A stretch of DNA of 64,000 bases from Bacteroidales bacterium (lineage in GTDB: Bacteria > Bacteroidota > Bacteroidia > Bacteroidales > WCHB1-69): contig JAFZWE010000037.1 of the NCBI GenBank assembly GCA_017617445.1, positions 1-64,000 of the forward strand, in the 5' to 3' direction. The position numbers and the translations under genes were made by a program. Within the stretch, counting starts at the first letter, position 1; each line of letters starts with the position of its first letter. Positions 1 to 7,438 of the stretch are shown here, one piece after another. The notes below the pieces were generated by a model, which did no database searches, was not told the origin of the DNA, and worked only from the letters and a program-made list of their open reading frames with translations.

Positions 1-167
1 CCAATGTGCATCCCTGTTCCATATTTGATACGGATGCAAAGATGCAAATTTCAAATCACGGACAATATATTTCAACTCTAAATAATTGTGCATAAGGTTT
101 ATATGAATAATTTTAAGAAAAATTAAGAGACACTAGTGATTTTATCTATTATTTTAATTATTTAGTC

Positions 168-947
168 ATGAAAAGAAACCATATGCTGTATCTGTGGAGT
201 TTGTTGGCCGTCCTCACAATTTCGGGTTGCCACAACAGAAACCCTCACACAGACAATGTCGTTCCTCAAGAGTTGGTGGTTGAGTTCATGGCGGATTCCA
301 CGGTTGTTGAAGGAGTTTTTTCCGATTCCGGCGATAAATGCCGATTTGAGTTGGGTGCCGAGGTGGATTTCCCTATAAAAGGACCGCATCCCCTCATCGA
401 CTCCCTCAAATTTTTCATCAATAGTGAATTATACCATATATTCGATTTTGATTATGATACCATAATGCACATTCCATTTGAAAAGACGCTCACATGGACA
501 GGCGACAACATCGTAACGGAATACATCAACCATTACAGCCCCTTGTATTCCAAGGGCGATTTATGTTTTGGCGCCCGCTATTTGACAATGTCTATTAGAA
601 CAGAAACTGATACGTATGTCACCTACTATGTAGAACATTGCAATTGTGGTGCGGGATGCTCGTACGTATACAACTATTACACCTTCCGCAAGCAGGACGG
701 GCATTTGTTAAAGGAAATTCTAACCGAACAGAATATGAATGCTTTTTTGAAAGCGTATCCTCAATATAAAGAAGAAATAGAGCAAATGGGATTTATGGGT
801 TTGACCGAGGAAGGTTTGCAATGTCACTACCTCGTCACATCCGACTGGCCTGAGAACAATCCAAATGAAGGATGGCATAACATAATCATTCCATATTCGG
901 AAATCAAGCCCTACCTTACTAAAGAAGTGCAAGAACTAATTCCCTAA
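168..947 (+). CDS. Lipoprotein, possible DUF3298/RsiV-like domain
   Basis: A 259-residue secreted lipoprotein. The N-terminus is a short signal peptide ending in a lipobox with Cys at about residue 21 (TISGC), so the mature protein should be anchored in an envelope membrane. The body resembles DUF3298/RsiV-type domains: the block around residues 165-185, YYTFRKQDGHLLKEIL, has the spacing of the usual 'F-x-L-x-T-G-x-x-L-x-x-x-D-L-F' segment, but this is a judgement by eye. It is paralogous to the next gene (shared blocks P-I/V-x-G-P-x-P-L-x-D-S and K-x-D-G-H). It begins a run of eight same-strand genes. No clear promoter was seen in bases 1-167. Function is unknown. Confidence 0.8.
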   Translation: MKRNHMLYLWSLLAVLTISGCHNRNPHTDNVVPQELVVEFMADSTVVEGVFSDSGDKCRFELGAEVDFPIKGPHPLIDSLKFFINSELYHIFDFDYDTIMHIPFEKTLTWTGDNIVTEYINHYSPLYSKGDLCFGARYLTMSIRTETDTYVTYYVEHCNCGAGCSYVYNYYTFRKQDGHLLKEILTEQNMNAFLKAYPQYKEEIEQMGFMGLTEEGLQCHYLVTSDWPENNPNEGWHNIIIPYSEIKPYLTKEVQELIP

Positions 948-984
948 TGTAAAAACAAGTCATATTGCATAAAATCAATTTATT

Positions 985-2157
985 ATGAATAATCAAAAGA
1001 AACATTGCTGGCCACTTTGGGTATTTGTAGCACTACTCCTTGCTGCAGCAGGTTGTACCGGGAAAAAGAACGTTGGCGAAGAACCACAGATGCTCATTGT
1101 TAAACGGCAACATGTCAAAGTGAATGCTCCTAAACCTGATGCGTGCGAATTTGTTGAGTTCTACGTTGACGTTCCCGTGGAAGGCCCGCAACCGTTGCTT
1201 GATTCCATAAAGGCCTTCTTGAACGAAAACCTTTATCTTGCTTTTGAAGCGGTTGATTTTGAAGAAGATTCCACTTGGTTCACGCCTAAAGATGTCTATG
1301 CTGACGACATGTCCAGCCTTTTGGATTCGTATGTTGGCAAGTATTCTGAACATCTTAAGAATATGGAATGGATTTGGACTTCCAGCTTTTCCTTCTTTTT
1401 GGTCGCGCAAACTGAGTCTTTCGTGACCTACGGGCTTGAGGCATACCAAGGCAGAGGCTCGGTGATGTATTGCCATACTTTTAGTAAGAAAGACGGGCAT
1501 GAGGTTGGCGAAATCATTACTAAAGAAAACCTTCTTCGATTCCTCAAAAATCACCCTGATGTAAAGCATCCGTTTTATAATGTTGATCTTTTAAAAAACA
1601 AAGAGGTCTCCTTTGATTTTGGTTTGCTTGAAGATGGGGCATTGTGTATTGCAGAACCCATACAGAACTGTAATATAATATCGAAGTTTGGCTACAAGGA
1701 GTTGCTGCCTTATCTTTCCACTGAAGCACAGGAACTCGTCAATTCCATCGGAAACAAAAAATGCTTGTATGAGGATTGGTCGTTGGGAGAAGAGATCGGC
1801 AGGGTAAAGACTCCCGACGGTGAAACGGTCTGCCTGATGCAACGTCCGCCTCTTTGGGCTGACTTTGTTTTTGAATCTGAAAACGAGGATTTTTATCAGG
1901 ATAAGACATACACCTTGACCGCCTATACTCTAAAAGATGGTCATCATGTGAAGAACGATAAAATACTCCCGACTCCGAGATTGGAATTTGAATTTCCCGA
2001 TGTGGCATGGAGTGGTCCACATTTTGAAGAGAAAGATTATTACCGATGGGATCCCACCCAAAATCTTCTATTGGCACCTTATAGAAAAGGGGACGCTCTT
2101 GTGGACTTCATTTTGTTCAAGTTTGATGGGAAACATTTTGTGAAGATAGGAGACTGA
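985..2157 (+). CDS. Lipoprotein, paralogue of the preceding gene
   Basis: A 390-residue lipoprotein with a signal peptide and a lipobox (AAAGC, Cys about residue 24). Residues about 35-260 align with the previous protein: G-P-Q-P-L-L-D-S near 70, S/K-K-D-G-H-E near 170, and P-Y-L-S-T-E-A-Q-E-L-V near 250, where the neighbour has P-Y-L-T-K-E-V-Q-E-L. The C-terminal ~130 residues have no counterpart in the neighbour. The gene starts 37 bases after the previous stop and probably shares its transcript. The pair looks like a tandem duplication with later C-terminal extension. A DUF3298-like fold is possible. I cannot assign a function. Confidence 0.8.
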   Translation: MNNQKKHCWPLWVFVALLLAAAGCTGKKNVGEEPQMLIVKRQHVKVNAPKPDACEFVEFYVDVPVEGPQPLLDSIKAFLNENLYLAFEAVDFEEDSTWFTPKDVYADDMSSLLDSYVGKYSEHLKNMEWIWTSSFSFFLVAQTESFVTYGLEAYQGRGSVMYCHTFSKKDGHEVGEIITKENLLRFLKNHPDVKHPFYNVDLLKNKEVSFDFGLLEDGALCIAEPIQNCNIISKFGYKELLPYLSTEAQELVNSIGNKKCLYEDWSLGEEIGRVKTPDGETVCLMQRPPLWADFVFESENEDFYQDKTYTLTAYTLKDGHHVKNDKILPTPRLEFEFPDVAWSGPHFEEKDYYRWDPTQNLLLAPYRKGDALVDFILFKFDGKHFVKIGD

Positions 2158-2188
2158 CGGACTAAAAGAAATAAAACCGAAACATATT

Positions 2189-2743
2189 ATGAGAACTATT
2201 GAACGATTTATGAACTGGCTAAAACGCCAGAAATTTTGGAAAGTGTTTCTCCTGGCATGTGGTTTCATGCTAGTGTGGGATTTCACTGTAGGATTGATAC
2301 TATACTATGCGGGGGCTGAGTTCAGCCAACATGTGGCTACGAATGAAGACCTGTTCTCCAATTCGTTGTTTTTTCTTCCAATGGTTACCATGACCGCCTT
2401 GCTTGAGGAGATCATATTCCGTTGGGCTCCCATGCTTGTTCTCAGTTTTGTGCTTTTGTGGCTGTATCGCTCGGGACATCTCTCGAAAGAGCGTTTCTTC
2501 GAAGTGGAGAAATACGCCATCCTCATCCTCACCATCGTCTCCGGCATCGTGTTCGGGTGGGTACATGGCACCGTATGGAATGTGCTGATTCAGGGCGTGA
2601 GCGGAACGTTGTTCATGCTGTTGTACCTGAGAATCTTTTTCCTCCGCAGGGATCGCGGACAGAGAAACCGGTGGCAATTGGTCTCGCTCGCAGAATCAAC
2701 ATTGCTTCATGCCGCGTCTAATTTGTTACTAATGGTGTTATAA
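2189..2743 (+). CDS. CPBP family intramembrane metalloprotease
   Basis: A 184-residue integral membrane protein with about five hydrophobic segments. It carries all three signatures of the CPBP (CAAX protease and bacteriocin-processing, Abi) family: E73-E74-x-x-x-R78 (EEIIFR), F122-x-x-x-H126 (FGWVH), and H174-x-x-x-N178 (HAASN) near the C-terminus. These residues form the active site of the Rce1-type glutamic intramembrane proteases. Family members process prenylated proteins in eukaryotes. In bacteria they are tied to bacteriocin self-immunity, peptide maturation or scaffolding. It sits between lipoproteins and a membrane protein of unknown role, so its substrate is not evident. Confidence 0.82.
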   Translation: MRTIERFMNWLKRQKFWKVFLLACGFMLVWDFTVGLILYYAGAEFSQHVATNEDLFSNSLFFLPMVTMTALLEEIIFRWAPMLVLSFVLLWLYRSGHLSKERFFEVEKYAILILTIVSGIVFGWVHGTVWNVLIQGVSGTLFMLLYLRIFFLRRDRGQRNRWQLVSLAESTLLHAASNLLLMVL

Positions 2744-2754
2744 TACTGACGACT

Positions 2755-3324
2755 ATGGAAGAAATAAAAAGAACAATAGCAGACCACAAAGAGGCTCTGA
2801 ATCGTGTCATGAAAGTCAAATCCGACCTTGAGTCATCCACCGTTATCTTTGAATCGAGGTTGAAGCTTAGGAAATTTATAGCATTTATCTTGTGGATACT
2901 GGCAGGTATGACGTTGCTATTAGCGATATCAGCTTTATTCTCTACCCAGGGGAAAGAATTTCTTGTTGTTGAGATGTTTCTGATTCTGATTGGCGTTTTA
3001 ACCTTATTGCTCATCCGTAAGGTGACTTATACAAAGACAGTCAACATCGCCGAGGCAAAGTTTGAGTTCAAGGGCCAATTGAGGAAGGACAGAACCTATA
3101 CTTTGGCCGACTACATGGGAACCGAGACACGACGCACCATCAAGGACTTCCCCGAAGAGTTCCGAGTGAAATTCAAGACTGCCAATGGGATAAAAAGCTA
3201 TATACTGGCAGATTTGAACCTGGGCGATGCCCGCCACATTGAGCCGAATTATGAGGCAGTTTCTGCTTTGTGGGATGCCATCATTAAGCAAATGCAATCC
3301 AAAGACAACAATTGTATCCAATAA
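2755..3324 (+). CDS. Two-TM membrane protein of unknown function
   Basis: A 189-residue protein. Residues 1-35 are charged and helical, perhaps coiled-coil. Two transmembrane segments follow at about 40-62 and 70-85, then a ~100-residue soluble C-terminal domain (residues 88-189) with alternating hydrophobic strands. It starts 11 bases after the CPBP protease stop, so the two are very likely co-transcribed. I do not recognise the family. Its stop codon is followed after 11 bases by the first copy of the repeated leader. Confidence 0.7.
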   Translation: MEEIKRTIADHKEALNRVMKVKSDLESSTVIFESRLKLRKFIAFILWILAGMTLLLAISALFSTQGKEFLVVEMFLILIGVLTLLLIRKVTYTKTVNIAEAKFEFKGQLRKDRTYTLADYMGTETRRTIKDFPEEFRVKFKTANGIKSYILADLNLGDARHIEPNYEAVSALWDAIIKQMQSKDNNCIQ

Positions 3325-3335
3325 ACATTAAAGAA

Positions 3336-3359
3336 GTTGCGCCCGACACGGATTGAGGG
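3336..3359 (+). repeat. Repeated intercistronic leader, copy 1
   Basis: The 16-base core GTTGCGCCCGACACGG, then ATTGAGGG, begins 11 bases after the previous stop and ends 8 bases before the ATG at 3368. The same core occurs at 4665 and 5860. The core contains a tiny hairpin (CCG-ACA-CGG), and GAGGG stands at Shine-Dalgarno distance from the start codon, which is unusual in this phylum. Confidence 0.85.
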
Positions 3360-3367
3360 ATGTATTT

Positions 3368-3997
3368 ATGAACACGACACTGCTAATATGTATTTTCGCT
3401 ATAATCGTAGGGGTTTTCTTCGCAGTTTTAATCAATATAAAGAAAAAAAAGAAACGGAAAGAGCAATCCTCCCAAACTAAACTGCTTTATGCCATTGCAA
3501 TGAAAGCTTTTTCATCGCAAAAATATGAAGATGCTGTGAAAATTTTTATGTTCGCAGGAACTCAAGGTTCAACAGAAGCAATGAATATGTTGGGGGTCTG
3601 CTACGAGAATGGTTGTGGCGTTCCTGTTTTGAGAGACTTGGCTCTGAAGTATTATACTCTTGCTGCCGAGGCTGGTAATTCTGATGCTCAGTTCAACCTT
3701 GGAAGATTATATTACATAATTGGAAATGAGAAATATCGCAAAAATATTGGGGGCGTCTATGTTGAAATTGGCCCCAAGCCGACAGAACCCTATGAAGAGG
3801 ATGTTCTTGCACTAAAGTGGATGAGATTGGCTGCAGAACAAGGGAGTCTGAAAGCTCAATTTGGTATGGGAGAGTTGTTAATGGAAGGAAACGGTGTAGA
3901 TAGTGCTACTTATGAAGAAGGGAGGAAATGGATGAAAAAGGCTGCGTCTGCAGGGTTTAAGCCTGCCATTGATTACGTTGATGCAAAAAAACTATAA
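3368..3997 (+). CDS. Sel1-repeat (TPR-like) membrane-anchored protein
   Basis: A 209-residue protein. An N-terminal transmembrane segment (about residues 3-23) is followed by a run of lysines, then Sel1-like repeats. Recognisable repeat cores are A-M-N-M-L-G-V-C-Y-E-N-G-x-G-V, A-Q-F-N-L-G-R-L-Y-Y and A-Q-F-G-M-G-E-L-L-x-x-G-N-G-V, each followed by an 'A-x-x-A-G' helix. Such repeats make a superhelical protein-binding scaffold. A TTG at 3353 also opens the frame, but the ATG at 3368 is preferred because it follows the repeated leader at the spacing seen for the other two copies. It is the first of three genes with that leader. Confidence 0.82.
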   Translation: MNTTLLICIFAIIVGVFFAVLINIKKKKKRKEQSSQTKLLYAIAMKAFSSQKYEDAVKIFMFAGTQGSTEAMNMLGVCYENGCGVPVLRDLALKYYTLAAEAGNSDAQFNLGRLYYIIGNEKYRKNIGGVYVEIGPKPTEPYEEDVLALKWMRLAAEQGSLKAQFGMGELLMEGNGVDSATYEEGRKWMKKAASAGFKPAIDYVDAKKL

Positions 3998-4003
3998 TTT
4001 GAT

Positions 4004-4654
4004 ATGCCTCATTGCATCACCTATACAGAAGAAATAGAAGAGCACGGAAACTGCCAGCAGCAGCCCGCACTGACAACCGGCGAGAAGTATCTGCACGAAG
4101 TGGATGGACAGAAGCGATTGCGCATTGTCAAGTCCGTTCATTTCGACAAATATGTCTGGGAGAATGTCGCCCAATGGACTACCGTTATAGAAGAGTATGA
4201 TGAAAAAGAATATAAAATGAGAATACTCCCCATCAATATAGGTACTCCCGGTTATTCAGAGGTCCCTGTTTTCATAGCCCAGAGCTTGATCGGAGTACTC
4301 ACTTGTGACAAAGAAAAAGTAGAAGGAGAACTTTTCATCCCGTCACATATCGGAATATGGGCTATAAGAGGTGTGGCCCCTTACGGCTTTTATGATTGTC
4401 AGCGATTAAAAACAGTAGTGATAGACTCGCCCGTGGCGATTGCGTATGAATATGCCTTTGCGAAGAGCGGTGTCACAGATATGACCTTCAACGAAGAAGT
4501 CCCCGCAATGCTCCACATCACCGCCCTTGATGACTGTGAGAATCTCCCGAAATTCAACAAATTGTACGACAAGCCATTCAAGGGCAAGTATCTGATGCGC
4601 GGCGGGGACGCGTTTCGCGAATGGGAAGACGAAGTACACCGACAATTTTTTTAA
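4004..4654 (+). CDS. BspA-like leucine-rich-repeat (LRR_5) protein
   Basis: A 216-residue protein with no signal peptide. Residues about 120-170 match the BspA/LRR_5 pattern: I-x-x-x-A-P-Y-G-F-Y-D-C-x-x-L-K-T-V-V-I, then A-Y-E-Y-A-F-A-K-S-G-V-T-D-M-T-F. Only about two to three repeat units are present, far fewer than in adhesin-type BspA proteins. The N-terminal ~100 residues do not resemble repeats. It begins 6 bases after the Sel1 gene stop, so the two are translationally close, and it lacks the repeated leader. A protein-interaction role is plausible; the partner is unknown. Confidence 0.72.
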   Translation: MPHCITYTEEIEEHGNCQQQPALTTGEKYLHEVDGQKRLRIVKSVHFDKYVWENVAQWTTVIEEYDEKEYKMRILPINIGTPGYSEVPVFIAQSLIGVLTCDKEKVEGELFIPSHIGIWAIRGVAPYGFYDCQRLKTVVIDSPVAIAYEYAFAKSGVTDMTFNEEVPAMLHITALDDCENLPKFNKLYDKPFKGKYLMRGGDAFREWEDEVHRQFF

Positions 4655-4664
4655 TTTATAAGAG

Positions 4665-4688
4665 GTTGCGCCCGACACGGAAAAAGGG
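4665..4688 (+). repeat. Repeated intercistronic leader, copy 2
   Basis: The core GTTGCGCCCGACACGG, then AAAAAGGG, starts 10 bases after the stop of the leucine-rich-repeat gene and ends 9 bases before the ATG at 4698. The 16-base core is identical to copies 1 and 3. Only the spacer before GGG differs. Confidence 0.85.
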
Positions 4689-4697
4689 TTTATTAAC

Positions 4698-5846
4698 ATG
4701 AATGACATCATTACATACAATCCATTCAGAATCCTTAACACCTATACGGATGTTGTAAACGGTGCCGAACTTTCGATGGAACGTATGAGCCTTTATGCAG
4801 GCATTTATAAGTTTGCCGAGTTGAAAAAACATCTCGGTATCATGCAAATCACTCTCGAGTCGTATGACAATGCGGCTAAGCTTATCCAAAGCAGGTCGGA
4901 TAGAATTGGATATGCCATGTTCTGGTTCATGAAAGGAGATGACTCTATTGAAATGTACAGTGCAATGGGCGACCTGAGTGTAATGGAGGATTTGGACTCG
5001 GCGATGTCGAAACTGAATGTTATTGATACAACGGCATCGAGGATAAATCGCTCAGTGATCTATTTGATTGATAACAAACTTAACGAAGCGGTTGCCTTGA
5101 TGAATGAAGTGCTCAACGATGACCAACGGAGGAAGGAATTCGTTGATGCGGTAAGCAAAGACCCTAATACTGGAACTAATGAGCACTATACCGGAACAAA
5201 AGAGGATTTGATGAAACAATACCTTGGTTTGTTGTGTTGCCACTTTCCGGTTGATGATGTTCGTGCTGCCGTTGTTAGCCTTCCTGAAATGAGCTTGGCT
5301 TTACAACAATTGGTTGATGAGAAGGTAATCGATAAAGTGGAGAATGTAAAACAGGAGCAAGAGGCTGCCCGAAAGGCTTTGGAAGTTGATCCGTCAGTTT
5401 GTTTCTTCTGCGGGGAACCCACCAACCACCAGGAGAGTTATCAATTTGAGAACAAGAAATATGAGGAGAGCAAGATCGGCTCAGGCGTAAAGGAGACCAC
5501 CCGCACGAAGACCATATACATACCCACATGTGTTCCCTGCAAAGAAGCCATAGAGCGTAAGACCCAATGGAAAGTTATTTTGACCTTTGCTTTTGGGATC
5601 ATCATCTTTGTGGCATCGTTCATTGTGGCATACGGCTATTTTGAAAAGAATTTTTTGCTCACACTACTTGTGGTGGTGCTGCCAGGCTGGATTGTAGGTG
5701 GACTGTTGGGATATATAATGTCATTGGTTCTCACACCTGCTTTAATGTGGATATTCGACAGGAAACACTGCCGAAAATTCAAGCATCACTTTGATGATCA
5801 TCCTCATGTCGCCAAACTGTATCAAGAAGGATATAAACTTAAATAA
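4698..5846 (+). CDS. Membrane protein with a CxxC zinc-knuckle and helical N-domain
   Basis: A 382-residue protein. The N-terminus (Y-N-P-F-R-I-L near residue 7, A-M-F-W-F-M near 73) resembles conserved Bacteroidota proteins annotated loosely as J-domain-like or TPR-like, but the HPD of a true J domain is absent. Residues 75-225 are helical. Two CxxC pairs (C-F-F-C near 235 and C-V-P-C near 277) probably bind one zinc ion. Two transmembrane segments follow (about 292-312 and 318-345), then a basic tail. The soluble part is therefore N-terminal, most likely cytoplasmic. Function unknown; the gene carries the second repeated leader. Confidence 0.72.
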   Translation: MNDIITYNPFRILNTYTDVVNGAELSMERMSLYAGIYKFAELKKHLGIMQITLESYDNAAKLIQSRSDRIGYAMFWFMKGDDSIEMYSAMGDLSVMEDLDSAMSKLNVIDTTASRINRSVIYLIDNKLNEAVALMNEVLNDDQRRKEFVDAVSKDPNTGTNEHYTGTKEDLMKQYLGLLCCHFPVDDVRAAVVSLPEMSLALQQLVDEKVIDKVENVKQEQEAARKALEVDPSVCFFCGEPTNHQESYQFENKKYEESKIGSGVKETTRTKTIYIPTCVPCKEAIERKTQWKVILTFAFGIIIFVASFIVAYGYFEKNFLLTLLVVVLPGWIVGGLLGYIMSLVLTPALMWIFDRKHCRKFKHHFDDHPHVAKLYQEGYKLK

Positions 5847-5859
5847 GATAGCACTAGTG

Positions 5860-5883
5860 GTTGCGCCCGACACGGAATGAGGG
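5860..5883 (+). repeat. Repeated intercistronic leader, copy 3
   Basis: The core GTTGCGCCCGACACGG, then AATGAGGG, starts 13 bases after the previous stop and ends 6 bases before the ATG at 5890. Homology to copy 1 continues past GAGGG (ATGTA in both), so the duplicated unit reaches nearly to the start codon. Confidence 0.85.
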
Positions 5884-5889
5884 CATGTA

Positions 5890-6393
5890 ATGATGGAAAT
5901 AATCAATCTTGAGGAAAAATTCACTGGAGTTCAATTGCAAGAAAGATGGCAGGAATGGCCATCAAAGCACCCCGTGGCATTCGCTTTATTGTTAGTGATG
6001 TTTTTTATTATTCCCTTATTCTTGATGATTTTTTTATTAACAGAGGGAGAAAACCCCTTGGCCCTTGTGGTATTTGCTATTCCCTTTTGTTTCTTTCTGA
6101 TAATCAATATCCCAGCGATTATTAGAATGTTCAAACCGGCGGTATATCTTGTAAAAATCCAGCAAGGAACCCTTACCGTTAGCCGTAACCAAGAAGAGAA
6201 ATTTTCCATATCATTGCAGGATATCAAGAAAATCGTTTTCTATCGTCACGCCGGAACAATTACACATGTCGGCATTTATAAAGAAGCACCTGATTTTTTC
6301 TCTTCAGGCAAAGGGTATCATTTGCCACTCGCCTATATCCCTCAAAAAGAAATAGAAGAATTGGCGAGACTTTTACAAAGGTGTAGATTTTGA
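5890..6393 (+). CDS. Two-TM protein with a PH-like C-terminal domain
   Basis: A 167-residue protein starting ATG-ATG. The N-terminal 30 residues are soluble. Two transmembrane helices follow (about 30-55 and 60-80), then a ~85-residue domain that reads like the bacterial PH-type fold: Y-L-V-K-I-x-x-G-T-L-T-V strands and a final amphipathic helix, E-I-E-E-L-A-R-L-L. This layout is common in short bacterial membrane proteins of unknown role. It is the last gene of the cluster and has the third repeated leader. No terminator is obvious in the 130 bases that follow. Confidence 0.7.
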   Translation: MMEIINLEEKFTGVQLQERWQEWPSKHPVAFALLLVMFFIIPLFLMIFLLTEGENPLALVVFAIPFCFFLIINIPAIIRMFKPAVYLVKIQQGTLTVSRNQEEKFSISLQDIKKIVFYRHAGTITHVGIYKEAPDFFSSGKGYHLPLAYIPQKEIEELARLLQRCRF

Positions 6394-6467
6394 ACGGTAT
6401 CATTAGCTGTATTTGGGGCAAAAACAATAAAAAACCATGCCTCTTTCAAATTATGGGATAAAAAGTG

Positions 6468-6475
6468 TAACTTTG
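6468..6475 (+). promoter_or_regulatory. Bacteroidota -7 element (TAACTTTG) for the phosphate butyryltransferase unit
   Basis: TAACTTTG matches the TAnnTTTG consensus. It lies about 50 bases upstream of the ATG at 6525 and separates the accessory cluster from the following operon. Confidence 0.65.
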
Positions 6476-6524
6476 CAAGTTGATTTTTTTAAAGAATTGT
6501 ATTACCAAAAAAATAAATAAAGCT

Positions 6525-7433
6525 ATGAGTATCACAAAATTAGATCAAATCATTGAGTTAGTAAAAACGAAACCCCAGAAACGTTTGATTGCGGCATACG
6601 CCAACGACGCACACACGATTGAAGCCGTACACAATGCCGTGAAGATGGGCGTGGTGAAAGCCACCCTCGTCGGCGACGAGGCCACCATCCAACAGGTCTG
6701 CAAGGAAAACAATATCGATGTGAACGATTTCACCATCATTCAGGAGGCCGACGAGAACAAGGCGGCTGCCAAGGCTTGTGAAATCATCAACAACGGCGAG
6801 GGCGACATCCTGATGAAGGGTTTGCTCTCCACCGACAAATACATGCGCGCCATCCTCAACAAGGAGCGCGGACTGATGCCCGGCCCGAAAGCCGTGCTGT
6901 CACATGTCACCGTGATTGAGACGCCCCGCTATCACAAGCTGATTATCTGCGGCGACGTGGCCATCATCCCCGCCCCCGACCTCAACCAGAAGATCGCCAT
7001 CACCAACTACCTGGTGAATACCGCCCGCGCCCTTCAGATTGAGAAACCGAAGGTGGCCGTGCTGGCCGCCACCGAGCAGGTGCTGCCCGCCATGCAGGCC
7101 TGTGTGGACGCCTGCATCATCAGCAAGATGGGCGAGCGTGGACAAATCAAGAACGCCGTTATTGACGGACCGCTCGGCGTGGACCTCGCCATCGACATGG
7201 AGTGCGTGCAGATCAAGAAAGTGAAGAGCGAAGTGGCCGGCGATGCCGACTGCATCCTGTTCCCGAACATTGAAACTGGCAACGTATTCTACAAGTGCAA
7301 CACTAAACTTGCCGGCGCTGAACTCGGCGCTATGGTAGTGGGTGCCAAAGTGCCCTGCGTGCTCTCCTCCCGCGGCGACTCCACACAAACCAAACTGTAT
7401 TCCATCGCACTGGCCGCTGCCGTTGCCAAATAA
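6525..7433 (+). CDS. ptb: Phosphate butyryltransferase (Ptb/Pta family)
   Basis: A 302-residue phosphate acyltransferase that would exchange CoA and phosphate on butyryl-CoA (or a related short acyl-CoA). The whole length fits the Ptb type: an N-terminal Rossmann-like domain (A-x-A-N-D-x-H-T, residues about 24-31), the K-G-L-L-S-T-D block near 107, I-P-A-P-D-L near 158, D-G-P-L-G-V-D-L-A near 220, F-P-N-I-E-T-G-N near 249, and the final L-S-S-R-G-D-S-x-x-x-K. The frame extends upstream to 6480, but the first ATG at 6525 follows the promoter and gives the normal family start. No butyrate kinase gene is adjacent, so the exact acyl substrate is uncertain. A lipoprotein gene overlaps its stop. 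Confidence 0.85.
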   Translation: MSITKLDQIIELVKTKPQKRLIAAYANDAHTIEAVHNAVKMGVVKATLVGDEATIQQVCKENNIDVNDFTIIQEADENKAAAKACEIINNGEGDILMKGLLSTDKYMRAILNKERGLMPGPKAVLSHVTVIETPRYHKLIICGDVAIIPAPDLNQKIAITNYLVNTARALQIEKPKVAVLAATEQVLPAMQACVDACIISKMGERGQIKNAVIDGPLGVDLAIDMECVQIKKVKSEVAGDADCILFPNIETGNVFYKCNTKLAGAELGAMVVGAKVPCVLSSRGDSTQTKLYSIALAAAVAK

Positions 7434-7438
7434 TGACT

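Noticed and set aside
3336..3359. The repeated leader as an integron attC-type site.
   Set aside because: The start GTTGCGC resembles the core GTTRRRY only loosely (C at a purine position), there is no long imperfect palindrome, and no integrase gene is present in the window.
132..5859. The 8-base palindrome CACTAGTG at about 134 and again at 5852, near both ends of the first cluster.
   Set aside because: Eight bases recurring twice in 6 kb of AT-rich DNA could be chance, and the two flanks show no further shared sequence, so I do not call them attachment sites.
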